This document shows positions 6,250-15,096 of a DNA stretch of 53,011 nucleotides, in pieces. Positions within the stretch are counted from its first letter, which is position 1, and each line of letters begins with the position of its first letter. A program made the position numbers and the translations under genes. Source of the DNA: a virus. The DNA lies in the IMG/VR virus record IMGVR_UViG_3300020725_000001, positions 1-53,011 of that record. One strand, 5' to 3'. The notes below the pieces were generated by a model. The model did no database searches, was not told the origin of the DNA, and saw only the letters and a program-made list of their open reading frames with translations.

Positions 6250-6813
6250 ATGGCATATAGTGAAAAGGATTGGGAGGTTGTTAGGGCTTATTATCAGCAA
6301 GGACTATCCCTAGCAGAAATTATTGAAACGCCTGAGGTAAAGAAGATAGGCATTACCGATAGAAGCGGCATAAGCAAGAAAGCTAAAAAAGAGGGCTGGC
6401 TAAAAGGAAAAAATTCAACACTTGTTGAAAAAGTTATTCAATCTAAACAACTAGATAAAGAGATAGAAAAAGAAAAATCAACCTTTAATTCAACAGAGCT
6501 TGATATTTTCAACAGCATTGTTGACAAAAAGCTCCGTGATCTTGAATTGTGCGATAAGGCGCAAAGGCTGGTTATAGATATGACTATTAAAAAGCTTAAA
6601 CAGATTGGCATTGATAATGTTTCTTTTCAGGACATTAATGCTGCTGGATCTGCGATTCAAAAGTCTCGTGATGGTTTGGTTGGTAAAGAGCCTACTACAG
6701 TGATTAACAACAGCAATACGGCTATTGCACAAAGTCATTCAGTGTCATTGGTCAATATCCCTGCGCATGAACTTAAGCTGGCTTACTACGGCGAACTAGA
6801 TGATGAATATTGA
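6250..6813 (+). CDS. Terminase small subunit
   Basis: This 187-residue helical protein lies directly upstream of, and overlaps, the terminase large subunit gene. Its N-terminal 50 residues (DWEVVRAYYQQGLSLAEIIE, then TDRSGISKKAKKEGW) have the HTH layout of small terminases that bind the packaging site. A Lys/Glu-rich helix pair in the middle would be the oligomerisation region. The assignment rests on the N-terminal pattern and on gene order. Confidence 0.75.
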   Translation: MAYSEKDWEVVRAYYQQGLSLAEIIETPEVKKIGITDRSGISKKAKKEGWLKGKNSTLVEKVIQSKQLDKEIEKEKSTFNSTELDIFNSIVDKKLRDLELCDKAQRLVIDMTIKKLKQIGIDNVSFQDINAAGSAIQKSRDGLVGKEPTTVINNSNTAIAQSHSVSLVNIPAHELKLAYYGELDDEY

Positions 6814-8413
6814 TAGAAAAGAAATTGATCTTAAAGCCAGATTGATTAACGAATTTGATTTTTTTATAAGGTATTTCTTTAAGCATCAATTTGGGCGTAA
6901 ATTCATTATGACGCCTCATTTTTATGAGATCATTGATGCGTTGGTTGAGGTGGTAAAAGGTAATATTACTCGACTTATTATCAATATCCCCCCTAGATAT
7001 GGGAAAACAGCCGTAGCCGTTAAAATGTTTGTGGCATGGGTATTGGCTAATAATCCGGGCGCTAAATTTATTCATTTATCGTTTTCTGATGATCTAGCGC
7101 TAGATAATTCAAGTGAGATAAGAGAGCTAATCAAGTCTGAAGAGTACCAGCGTATATTTGGGGTGGCTATTAGAACTGATTCGGATAGTAAAAAGAAATG
7201 GTACACGATGGCAGGTGGCGGCTTGTATGCAACGTCTACTGGTGGGCCAATTACTGGATTCGGAGCTGGCGCTAAAACTCGTGAGAGGGCGGGTACAAAT
7301 AGTCCGTGTGATGGTTTTGAGGGTTGTCTCATACTTGATGACCCATTGAAGCCCGATGATGCATTCTCAGATACAATGAGAAGCCGCATTAATACCCGCT
7401 TTAATAACACTATTGCTTCGCGTGTTAACTCACCAACAACACCAATTATAGTGATAATGCAGCGTTTGCATGAAAATGATATGACAGGTTTTTTACTAGA
7501 AGGTGGTAGTGGTGAAGAATGGCATCATGTTTGTTTATCGGCTATTAAGCCTGATGGAACTGCTTTGTGGCCTGAGATGCACACTATAGAAAAACTAAGG
7601 GCAATGGAGCAAGCAGATCCCTATACATTTGCTGGCCAGTATATGCAGATACCTTCGCCTTTGGCGGGTGGTATTATCAAGCCGGACAATATTAGCGTTG
7701 TGCAGGCTATTCCGCATGGTGTGACCGAATGGGTGAGAGGTTGGGATTTTGCAGCTTCTACAACGGGTGATTTTACTGCTGGCGCTAAGATTGGACGCTT
7801 AGCTGATGGTCGGTGCATTATCGCTGATATGGTGCGCATAAGAGTGTCGCCTGATGAGCGAGATGCTGCATTGGTTAATACAGCGGCTCGTGATGGTGAT
7901 AACTGCCGCATATCTATTCCGCAAGATCCTGGGCAAGCGGGATTAACTCAGGTTAAATATTTGGTGCGTAGTCTGTCTGGATTTTCAGTTAAGGCTACAC
8001 CTGAGTCTGGTAATAAGGTGGTAAGGGCTGAGCCGTTTGCTGCTCAGATCAATGTCGGTAATGTGGTCATGCTTAAGGCTGATTGGAATGATGCGCTTAT
8101 CAGTGAGATGCGTATGTTTCCTAATGGTACGTTTGATGACCAAGTTGATGCGCTTTCTAGGGCGTTTTCAATGCTTATTGGCAATGAGCCCGCTATGATT
8201 TTCATTCCTGACGTAAGCAAGCCGGTTAATCCAGTGCAGGCACGCATATCAAAAGAAATGCCTGGGCTGCCTAGTGGTGTTATTGATGCAATTCAAGTGC
8301 CTGATGGAAACTTTTGCGGAAACTGCTCTGCGTATAGCGAGGGAAAGTGTTTAGATCGTGGGTTTTTGGTAGCTGTTCGTGATGTTGGGTGTCAATCATT
8401 TATACAAAGATAG
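6800..8413 (+). CDS. Terminase large subunit (packaging ATPase/nuclease)
   Basis: This 537-residue TerL drives DNA packaging and cuts the concatemer. The ATPase half has Walker A PPRYGKTAVA (about 64-72), Walker B CLILDDP (about 177-182) and the coupling motif IIVIMQRLHENDMTG. The RNase H-type nuclease half has GWDFAAS (near 315), QDPG and FDDQVDALS (about 444-452). An unusual C-terminal tail carries CGNCSAYSEGKCL and a final Cys, like a small zinc-binding knob. It overlaps the small subunit by 14 bp; ATG 6803 is an equal start candidate. Confidence 0.95.
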   Translation: MMNIDRKEIDLKARLINEFDFFIRYFFKHQFGRKFIMTPHFYEIIDALVEVVKGNITRLIINIPPRYGKTAVAVKMFVAWVLANNPGAKFIHLSFSDDLALDNSSEIRELIKSEEYQRIFGVAIRTDSDSKKKWYTMAGGGLYATSTGGPITGFGAGAKTRERAGTNSPCDGFEGCLILDDPLKPDDAFSDTMRSRINTRFNNTIASRVNSPTTPIIVIMQRLHENDMTGFLLEGGSGEEWHHVCLSAIKPDGTALWPEMHTIEKLRAMEQADPYTFAGQYMQIPSPLAGGIIKPDNISVVQAIPHGVTEWVRGWDFAASTTGDFTAGAKIGRLADGRCIIADMVRIRVSPDERDAALVNTAARDGDNCRISIPQDPGQAGLTQVKYLVRSLSGFSVKATPESGNKVVRAEPFAAQINVGNVVMLKADWNDALISEMRMFPNGTFDDQVDALSRAFSMLIGNEPAMIFIPDVSKPVNPVQARISKEMPGLPSGVIDAIQVPDGNFCGNCSAYSEGKCLDRGFLVAVRDVGCQSFIQR

Positions 8414-8420
8414 GAAAAGC

Positions 8421-8678
8421 TCAAAGTAGCTTAACCAGGGCTGCAACAATTCCGATAGCAAAAGCCATTAATGCGCCTTGTTTAATAATTAGTCGTTGTT
8501 CCATTTGAATTAAGCGCGTGTCTATATCTTTACGTAAATCGTCTATATCTCGTTTAGTTGATAATTCATGCTGTGATTCAACAATAACGCGTACAAAGGC
8601 ATCAGCCTGTTCTTGTGTAACGCCAACTGATTTTAATTTAATGACGGCTTCTTGGGTATCAAAAGTAATAGTGGTCAT
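8421..8678 (-). CDS. DUF1640-like membrane protein, dispersed copy F
   Basis: This 85-residue protein begins MTTITFDTQEAVIKLKSVGV, has a coiled coil (DIDDLRKDIDTRLIQMEQRL) and a C-terminal helix ending GIVAALVKLL. It is closest to array copy E, matching it almost throughout the last 45 residues. It is inserted in the opposite direction between terminase and portal, immediately before late element 2. AGGA precedes its ATG on the minus strand. Confidence 0.75.
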   Translation of the reverse strand: MTTITFDTQEAVIKLKSVGVTQEQADAFVRVIVESQHELSTKRDIDDLRKDIDTRLIQMEQRLIIKQGALMAFAIGIVAALVKLL

Positions 8679-8728
8679 ATTTTCCTCGAAGTTTTAATGA
8701 CAGCATGATCTTGTTAGGTATTATTATA

Positions 8729-8747
8729 GGTCGTGACACTACGATTA
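8729..8747 (+). promoter_or_regulatory. Late element 2 before portal
   Basis: This is a full match to GGTCGTGACRNNANNMTWW. It runs into a perfect 11-bp inverted repeat GATTACCAGAA/TTCTGGTAATC (8743-8753 and 8763-8773). The portal ATG is 30 nt beyond the element and has no clear Shine-Dalgarno, the last part of its leader being the 3' arm of the repeat. Confidence 0.65.
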
Positions 8748-8777
8748 CCAGAATAAATAATTTTCTGGTAATCAACT

Positions 8778-11372
8778 ATGTCAGACAACGCGCAATCAGT
8801 CGCATTTAACGAAAATGCCCCACAAGACGAACGCAATGATGCGCTTGCTGAATTGCAAAAGTCCCATAAAACAAATGCTTTAAGCGATCTTATTCCAGCA
8901 GAGGCTGTTAGGGAGGTGATTGCTCATATTCACGAAGGCTATCAGGATGAAGCTATTCGTAAGGCGATGAATCCTAATATTGTTCCATTTCCAAGCAAAC
9001 ATGCTAAGCGCAGAGAAAAAGGTATGCAGTCAATCCAGTTGGATGACTGGCAGCTGTCAGTCAATGGCGACTTTTGGGAACGTCCTAGTGCATTAGGCTT
9101 TGATTCTTTACGCATGATGGTAGAGCAAACGCCTATACTAAATGCTATTGTCATGACTAGGGTAAGGCAGGTACAGCGCTTTGCTAGAGTGACAGAAGAT
9201 AATAGGGATGCGCCGGGCTTTGAAATTAAGCATATTGATAAGTCACATCAACTTAATGATGCTGAGCAAGGCTCTATTCATCAGTTAAACAGATTCATAG
9301 CTAATTGCGGGTGGGAATTTTCACCACGCAGGCGCAAAGCTTTAAGGCGTGATTCATTTGCTCAGTTCTTGGGCAAGGTAACTCGCGACACTTTAATAAT
9401 GGATTCTGTCGGCATAGAGACCGAGTGGAAGCGTGATAAAGCCCAAGGAATGGATGGCTTTTACGCTGTTGACGGTGGCTCAATACGTTTATGTACGGAA
9501 GATGGTTATCGTGGCGATGATGAAATATTTGCGCTTCAAGTTGTGCAAGGAAGAGTCAGTGCAGCTTATAGCTTTGATGATTTGATTTATGAGCCGCGCA
9601 ATCCAAGATCTGATGTCTCTGTATGCGGCTATGGTCTGCCAGAAACAGAATTGCTGGTGCGAGTGGTGACAGGCTATCTAAATGCTTTAACCTATAACAT
9701 TAAAGGCTTTGATCAGAACGCTATTCCTAAGGGTATGTTGCACTTATCTGGCAACTATACTAATCAAGATATAGATGCCTTTAAGCGCTACTGGAACTCG
9801 ATGGTTAAGGGTATCAATAATCAATGGTCATTGCCGGTCATGGTTTCAAAAGATCAAGAGTCTAGGGCGAGCTTTGAGAAATTTGGAGTAGATTATGACG
9901 AGATGTACTTCGGCAAATGGATGACCTTTTTAACCTCTATTGCTTGCGCCATTTATGGTATGTCGCCATCTGAGATTAACTTTGATTCGTTTACTGCCGG
10001 TAGCTCCTCTGCGCTAGCTGGCTCTGATACTGCTGAAAAGCTAGCGGCGTCTAAGGACAGTGGCTTGCGGCCTGTATTAGCTTATTTTGAAAACCTAATC
10101 ACTGATTACATTGTTTCTGATTTTTCAGATAAGTATGTTTTTCGATGGACAGGGCTTGACCCTCAAAACGCTGATGAAAAGTTTGAGCTGCGTAAGCTGT
10201 TATTGACAGTTAATGAGGCTAGGGCAGAGGAGGGCTATGAGGCTATAAAAGGTCCTATGGGTGATGCGCCTTTAAATCCGCAATTAGTAGGGCCATGGAT
10301 GCAATTAACCCAGCAGCAGCCTGAACAGCCAGACTTTGGACAGCCTAGTCAAAGCTCTAGCAATGATAATCAAGGTGAACAAAAAAGCGATACAGTTGAG
10401 AAAAAGCCCGATAGCGATACAGTAGAGCCTGCTCAAGAAGAGCAAGCGGCTGAACCAGCTAAGCCTGCGCAGCCTGCTCAAGGTGCTGAATTAGCAAATG
10501 GTGATGAGGGATTGAGTAAATCATTTGAAGGTCATAAAGGCAGACCAGGGCATCAAGGCGGAAGTCAGGCCAAGTCTTCAACTGATAGTGATGAGGATTA
10601 TTCGGCTCATTTACCAGATTCATCAAAAATTAGCTCACTTGAAGAGGCTGAAAAATACTTTAAAGATAATATTGAAGGAAACTGGGCTATCACCATTAAA
10701 AGAAAGGCTGGGTTATTTGATGCAAAGCTAAATTTTAAGCAAAATCAGGATCATGCTTATACTAAAAAAAATAATGAAACTAATAAAAGGGAGTTTGAGG
10801 CTAAAAGAGCTTCTATGATGCAGTATATGGTGGACTGTATTGCTGATCCAGATGCTATCTTAGAAAACGGTGATAGGGAGATATTTGTAGAAAAAAATAT
10901 TAATGGCGTTAATTATGTGGTTATTCTTAGTTGGTTTGAAAAAGAAAAGGAGTATCGCTTTAGATCGGCTCATTATTGGAGTAATAAGGAATTTGATCAA
11001 AATCGTAAATATTACAAAATGCCAGCTCCAAAAGGCAGGAAGTCCACTAAAAACAAAGCCCCTGAAAGGCTTAGTAAGTCTTTAGGGGCTTTAATCAAAG
11101 ACACTGAAAATTTTGATAAGTCTTTAGTGTCTGCATCCGCACGGTTTTTAGACCTTACGGCCCCGCCCTTACCGATTTACCCGGAATCGCTCCAGCACCT
11201 ATCAGATAGGCTCGATTGGGGACTTGACAGTGACGGCATCCCCCACGAAAGTAATTTTAGATGTATGGCTGATTTTGTCAAGTCTTTGGGTGGTTGGAAT
11301 GAATTTGATTTTGAAAAAACAGAAGAGCTGGATTTTGGAACGCCTACACAAGTTATTTACACGATTGAATGA
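8778..11372 (+). CDS. Portal protein with C-terminal toxin-like nuclease extension
   Basis: The 864-residue protein has an HK97/SPP1-type portal core at about 75-500 (FDSLRMMVEQTPILNAIVMTR, FDDLIYEPRNPRSD, ITPSEI-like MSPSEINFDSF). Portals form the dodecameric DNA gate. A Gln/Pro/Glu-rich linker (about 510-580) and the segment GHKGRPGHQGGS (about 585-596) lead to an extra domain at about 620-735 (FEAKRASMMQYMVDCIADPD, REIFVEKNINGVNYVVILSW, FRSAHYW). That pattern fits the BECR/PBECR RNase-like fold found in phage polyvalent proteins. The last 100 residues are unassigned. Typical portals stop near 500, so the tail is an addition; the nuclease call is inference. Confidence 0.85.
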   Translation: MSDNAQSVAFNENAPQDERNDALAELQKSHKTNALSDLIPAEAVREVIAHIHEGYQDEAIRKAMNPNIVPFPSKHAKRREKGMQSIQLDDWQLSVNGDFWERPSALGFDSLRMMVEQTPILNAIVMTRVRQVQRFARVTEDNRDAPGFEIKHIDKSHQLNDAEQGSIHQLNRFIANCGWEFSPRRRKALRRDSFAQFLGKVTRDTLIMDSVGIETEWKRDKAQGMDGFYAVDGGSIRLCTEDGYRGDDEIFALQVVQGRVSAAYSFDDLIYEPRNPRSDVSVCGYGLPETELLVRVVTGYLNALTYNIKGFDQNAIPKGMLHLSGNYTNQDIDAFKRYWNSMVKGINNQWSLPVMVSKDQESRASFEKFGVDYDEMYFGKWMTFLTSIACAIYGMSPSEINFDSFTAGSSSALAGSDTAEKLAASKDSGLRPVLAYFENLITDYIVSDFSDKYVFRWTGLDPQNADEKFELRKLLLTVNEARAEEGYEAIKGPMGDAPLNPQLVGPWMQLTQQQPEQPDFGQPSQSSSNDNQGEQKSDTVEKKPDSDTVEPAQEEQAAEPAKPAQPAQGAELANGDEGLSKSFEGHKGRPGHQGGSQAKSSTDSDEDYSAHLPDSSKISSLEEAEKYFKDNIEGNWAITIKRKAGLFDAKLNFKQNQDHAYTKKNNETNKREFEAKRASMMQYMVDCIADPDAILENGDREIFVEKNINGVNYVVILSWFEKEKEYRFRSAHYWSNKEFDQNRKYYKMPAPKGRKSTKNKAPERLSKSLGALIKDTENFDKSLVSASARFLDLTAPPLPIYPESLQHLSDRLDWGLDSDGIPHESNFRCMADFVKSLGGWNEFDFEKTEELDFGTPTQVIYTIE

Positions 11373-12004
11373 TAATGAAAAAAACTAATTTACAACAAAA
11401 ACTACCCATACAAAGCCGAAATGTTATAGATGGCGATGTGCTTTATTTTAAACATCCAGAGCATGGCGCATTATCTGGAAAGGTTCATGCTGTCGGTCAG
11501 CATGGCGTTCAGGTTCTTCATGAAAGCGGCGAGGATGGAGTGGTGCGCGTACCTTGGGCTGATGTGTTGGGGCATAAAGAACGTAGAGCCAGAAAGCTTG
11601 TTTTAGTTGAACGTGGCGAAGATGGCGCTATTGCTGAGGATGAAGATGGTAATCGTGTTTATGTCGAAGGCGAGGTGCCAGAGGAAGAAAAACCACTCAA
11701 TAAAGCATTGCCTAGTGGTGATATTTCAGTGTTTGCGTTGAAAGAGCAAGCGGCCATTGATGCTGCGCTTATTTCTGCTGGATTTGTTCCGTCGATTGAG
11801 TACATACGCAAATCTTATGGTGAGCATTGGAACGAGCCACAAGTGAGTGCAGAAACGATTGCAGAAGCTCCTAAAGTAGACCTAGAGCCGTTGATTAAAG
11901 CGATTGCAGAGATTAAGGCTCATGCTGATATGGCTATTACTAATTTGCGTTCAGAACTAGCGTTAAAGTTAGCGCTTGGGGAAGGGAATGGCGCTGCTGA
12001 TTGA
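11369..12004 (+). CDS. Head-module protein with SH3-like N-terminus
   Basis: This 211-residue protein is coupled to the portal gene by a 4-bp ATGA overlap. Residues 20-95 (DGDVLYFKHPEHGALSGKV, GVVRVPWADVLGH) look like a KOW/SH3 barrel, and the rest is acidic and helical. Position between portal and Mu F-like protein suggests a virion or assembly accessory. I do not recognise a named family. ATG 11375 is an alternative start. Confidence 0.55.
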   Translation: MIMKKTNLQQKLPIQSRNVIDGDVLYFKHPEHGALSGKVHAVGQHGVQVLHESGEDGVVRVPWADVLGHKERRARKLVLVERGEDGAIAEDEDGNRVYVEGEVPEEEKPLNKALPSGDISVFALKEQAAIDAALISAGFVPSIEYIRKSYGEHWNEPQVSAETIAEAPKVDLEPLIKAIAEIKAHADMAITNLRSELALKLALGEGNGAAD

Positions 12005-14201
12005 TATATCAAATATTCCAGAGTGCTCTTGTGATGGCGCATTAGAGCATCTACACAAAGCACTGAATGATGAAGACGGTTTAGCGCATGATATTTGGGC
12101 GCAACATGAAAGCCCATTTATACGTGAGCTAATCGAAAAGTTTACTGATCGTGGCCTATTTAAGATTGCTAAGGTTCAGGAGGAGTTGAAAAAGTGGCTG
12201 GCAGGCGATTATTACGTTCCTGCTCTAAGGCACACAACAGTTCCTGTAGGTTATATGGGTCGTTGGACACAAGCAGAGCTTGATTTAGTTTATACCTATT
12301 TGCAAAACATACCGCCAGATTTAATGACGCTAAATGATTGGTCTATGCTGATTGATTATACAGTACAGCGATATTTGCCGGCTGATCAACTTAATGAAGA
12401 GGCTGAGTGGCTAGCGGTTAAGTCGGGATTAATGGGAAAGGCGCAAGTGCACATGGACAATATTGATATTGCTGCAGCTGCAACCATTGTTGAGGCATTG
12501 CCTTCGACTGTAGTAGAAGCGGTAACGATGTTTAACCTATCTCCAGCTGCTGAAGCGATTATGGAATATGGCAAGCTTTATGGTTGCGAGAATGTTCAGG
12601 CTGTTTCTGATGGGTTTAGGCATAAGCTTAAGAAGGTCATTTTAAATCATGAGTCAGCTAAGCTATTGAATGATGAGTCGTCTAATGCTCAGACGCTAGA
12701 ACAAGCTTTATTTGATACGTTTTCATCTGCAAATAGAGACTGGCGTAGGATCGCGCTAACAGAAGCCGGTGAAATGGCTAATCAAGGCGTTATTGCTTCA
12801 TTGCCTGCTGGGTCTAAAGTTAGGCGCATGGAAATGTACAGAGGCGCCTGCCCATTTTGTAAAAAGATCGATGGGCGAATTTTTAGCGTGGTTGATCCGT
12901 CCTCTGAAGACAAGGACGGCACTAAGGAAGTTTGGGTAGGTAAAACCAATATAGGCCGATCATCGTCCCCACGAAAGCGTAGCGGTGATGAGTTGGTCGA
13001 GCGACTGCCATCTGAATTATGGTGGGTAGGTGCGGGAGTAATGCATCCCCATTGCTTTATTAATCCAAGGGTTCTAATTTACACAGTGCAGGGTTATAAG
13101 CCAATTTCAGATATAAAAGTTGGTGATTTAGTCTTGACTCACAAAGGAAGATTTAAGCCTGTAAATTGGGTTCTTAGTGGAAAGAAGCATACGGGCAACG
13201 TGATCGGCCTAACATTGGGTACTAAAAATAAAAAGAGAATGCCTTTTACAACTCCAGAGCACCCTTATTTAACATCGAGGGGATGGATTAAGTCAGGAGA
13301 TATAGTTGTTGGCGACAGAATTGTTGCTCTTTCTAAAATATGCCAAGGTTGCGGCAAGCCATTTGTTAATTTAAAGCACCCAAATGTTAATAATTGTGGG
13401 AAATCTTGCGTAGAGCCTAGTGGAAGTAATCAATTTTCTGAGCCAGACACAAGGGACGAGGCTAGGCAGGTTACTTCAGAAGCCAATAAGAAAAGAATGC
13501 GGCTAATGACTGTTGAGCAAAGGAGAGATCTTACTAAAAAGGCAAGAATTTCAGCCAAGGAAAAAGGGTATGAGTGGTTAAGAAGTGACGACGTTAAAAA
13601 AAGATCTGCAATTTCAAATGCAAATAAAAACTATACTCCCAGTGGCATTGAGTTATCTATACACAGAGAGCTTTTAGAGCTTGGTGTAGAGCCTACGCTA
13701 CAACACAGGGTTCTTTCTGGAATGAAAGACATCTCTGGAAGGGTGCGTTACTGGTGGTTAGATATAGCATTGACAGAGCAAAAAATAGCCATAGAGATAG
13801 ATGGCGCTGCTTGGCACAGAAGAGGCGAATTTATCTCAAGAGATGATCGTAGGGATAATGATCTTACTAGCATGGGGTGGACTGTTATGCGATTTGATCA
13901 TGAATTAGCAAAAGCTAACCCTAGTTTTATTGCCCAAGAAATAGCAAGATTGGCTATGAATCATTCTGGTGATTATGTGTTTTCAGACATAGAGGTTACT
14001 GATATTTGTGAAAAGGAGGTTGCAAATAAAAGGCTTTATAACTTTGGTGTTGAAGATGATGAGTCTTACATTATTGGCGGTGGAATTGTAGTGCATAATT
14101 GCCGTGGCCAGTGGGTGGCTATGGATTCGTCAGCTTTTGGTGATGATCCTGAGTTTGCTAGCTTTTTATCCAATTTGTTTAGTCATCAAGAGGGATTGTG
14201 A
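11988..14201 (+). CDS. Mu F/SPP1 gp7-like minor head protein, interrupted by an intein
   Basis: The host protein is about 388 residues once the intein is removed. N-extein residues 1-355 are helical and end in the Mu F C-terminal region (RMEMYRGACPFCKKIDGRIF, then WWVGAGVMHPH). The C-extein resumes with CRGQWVAMDS, restoring the diagnostic HPHCRGQW block. These proteins enter the head with the portal and act in head morphogenesis or injection. Residues 356-704 are the intein. ATG 11988 follows GAAGGGA closely and overlaps the previous gene by 17 bp; TTG 11976 is possible. Confidence 0.85.
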   Translation: MALLIDISNIPECSCDGALEHLHKALNDEDGLAHDIWAQHESPFIRELIEKFTDRGLFKIAKVQEELKKWLAGDYYVPALRHTTVPVGYMGRWTQAELDLVYTYLQNIPPDLMTLNDWSMLIDYTVQRYLPADQLNEEAEWLAVKSGLMGKAQVHMDNIDIAAAATIVEALPSTVVEAVTMFNLSPAAEAIMEYGKLYGCENVQAVSDGFRHKLKKVILNHESAKLLNDESSNAQTLEQALFDTFSSANRDWRRIALTEAGEMANQGVIASLPAGSKVRRMEMYRGACPFCKKIDGRIFSVVDPSSEDKDGTKEVWVGKTNIGRSSSPRKRSGDELVERLPSELWWVGAGVMHPHCFINPRVLIYTVQGYKPISDIKVGDLVLTHKGRFKPVNWVLSGKKHTGNVIGLTLGTKNKKRMPFTTPEHPYLTSRGWIKSGDIVVGDRIVALSKICQGCGKPFVNLKHPNVNNCGKSCVEPSGSNQFSEPDTRDEARQVTSEANKKRMRLMTVEQRRDLTKKARISAKEKGYEWLRSDDVKKRSAISNANKNYTPSGIELSIHRELLELGVEPTLQHRVLSGMKDISGRVRYWWLDIALTEQKIAIEIDGAAWHRRGEFISRDDRRDNDLTSMGWTVMRFDHELAKANPSFIAQEIARLAMNHSGDYVFSDIEVTDICEKEVANKRLYNFGVEDDESYIIGGGIVVHNCRGQWVAMDSSAFGDDPEFASFLSNLFSHQEGL
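13053..14099 (+). mobile_element. Intein with EDxHD-type homing endonuclease
   Basis: The 349-residue intein starts at Cys356 (HPH/CFINPR) and ends VVHN before extein Cys705. Splicing block A has CFINPRVLIYTVQGYKPI, block B has FTTPEHPYLT, block F RLYNFGVEDDESYIIGG and block G VVHN, so all expected catalytic residues (Cys1, block-B His, penultimate His, terminal Asn, +1 Cys) are present. Between them is a Cys4 motif (CQGCGKPF, CGKSC) and a Vsr-like EDxHD nuclease: WWLDIALTEQK, then AIEIDGAAWHRR (Glu603, Asp605, His610) and an Asp-rich helix. It should splice itself out and home into intein-free alleles. Confidence 0.9.
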
Positions 14202-14905
14202 TGCTTAAAAAATGCTTAGCAATGGCAGTATTATGTCTGCCATTAACAGTGAGTGCAAAAGGAAGTCATAAGCTTGATACGACGCCAGAGGTTGCAGTTG
14301 GCGCTGTAACTGCTCAAATTGAAGATAACTATTATCACAACACCAATTCATTTGATAGTAATGGTAATTTATTGCCTGTTGATACTGACTATATTAATGC
14401 CACAATTGGTTATTCATTTGATTTTGGGCTGACTGTTCAGGCGGCCACCTATAACTGTCCTATATTTGGTAGAGGTGCTCAAAACTTTGAGTGCGATACT
14501 TACATTAATATTATTCAGCGCTTCAATTTGACAGAGCATTTTGGTGTAAATATTGGATCTCAAAATGGCACAGTCTTTGGTGCACTACCACAATGGCATC
14601 ATGTTGATTTTGGCTTGCTGTCTTATCAAGTCACTAATGATATAGAGATTCATTCTGGCAGTTATTTTGTTAATAGTTATTTGGCAACTATTCCTGTTGA
14701 TGTGATCGATGTAACAACAGGCTTTGTTGTTAAGTTTAATGAGAAATTTAGCTGGGAAATGGATTACTTTGGCGGACATAATAACTTATCAGGTGCGCAG
14801 TTAAACTGGTTTTATAAAAGTTACTATTTGGGTGTGATCATACCTGAATCAGGCTCAGGCAATCAGTATGCAGGTGTAGTAGGTATGCGAATTACATCGT
14901 GGTAG
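14201..14905 (+). CDS. Secreted outer-membrane beta-barrel-like protein
   Basis: This 234-residue protein has a clear signal peptide (MLKKCLAMAVLCLPLTVSA, cleavage before KG). The rest is rich in alternating aromatic/polar strands (NATIGYSFDFGLTVQAATY, FNLTEHFGVNIGSQ, FSWEMDYFGG, and C-terminal VVGMRITSW ending in Trp), the usual look of an outer-membrane barrel. It starts inside the stop of the minor head gene (TGATG) with AGAGGGA upstream. An export-signal barrel is not a normal head gene; a lysogenic-conversion or superinfection-exclusion role is possible but unproven. Confidence 0.65.
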   Translation: MLKKCLAMAVLCLPLTVSAKGSHKLDTTPEVAVGAVTAQIEDNYYHNTNSFDSNGNLLPVDTDYINATIGYSFDFGLTVQAATYNCPIFGRGAQNFECDTYINIIQRFNLTEHFGVNIGSQNGTVFGALPQWHHVDFGLLSYQVTNDIEIHSGSYFVNSYLATIPVDVIDVTTGFVVKFNEKFSWEMDYFGGHNNLSGAQLNWFYKSYYLGVIIPESGSGNQYAGVVGMRITSW

Positions 14906-14919
14906 TTTTGCTTTATTTT

Positions 14920-14938
14920 GGTCGTGACAATACGATTA
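14920..14938 (+). promoter_or_regulatory. Late element 3 before the tRNA genes
   Basis: This is a full consensus match. It shares the downstream half TACGATTA with element 2. The tRNA-Asn begins 14 nt beyond it, so here the element precedes an RNA gene rather than a protein gene. Confidence 0.6.
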
Positions 14939-14952
14939 GTCTTGTTAATTAT

Positions 14953-15027
14953 TCCTTGATAGCTCAGTGGTAGAGCGGTTGACTGTTAATCAATTGGTCG
15001 GTGGTTCGAGCCCATCTCAGGGAGCCA
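14953..15027 (+). tRNA. tRNA-Asn (GTT)
   Basis: The 75-nt cloverleaf has acceptor TCCTTGA/TCAGGGA (one T-G pair), D-arm GCTC/GAGC, anticodon stem GTTGA/TCAAT (one G-T pair) with loop CTGTTAA (anticodon GTT at 14985-14987), T-arm GGTGG/CCATC around TTCGAGC, and an encoded CCA. Confidence 0.95.
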
Positions 15028-15096
15028 AAAAAAACGGCAATGCTGGAAGTCGGTAATGACCATGCGGATTCATGGACAAAGACAGTGTAATTTATA

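Noticed and set aside
15028-15096. A third, degenerate tRNA between the Asn and Ala tRNAs
   Set aside because: Only a CCATG/CATGG hairpin is present; no acceptor or T-arm can be formed.
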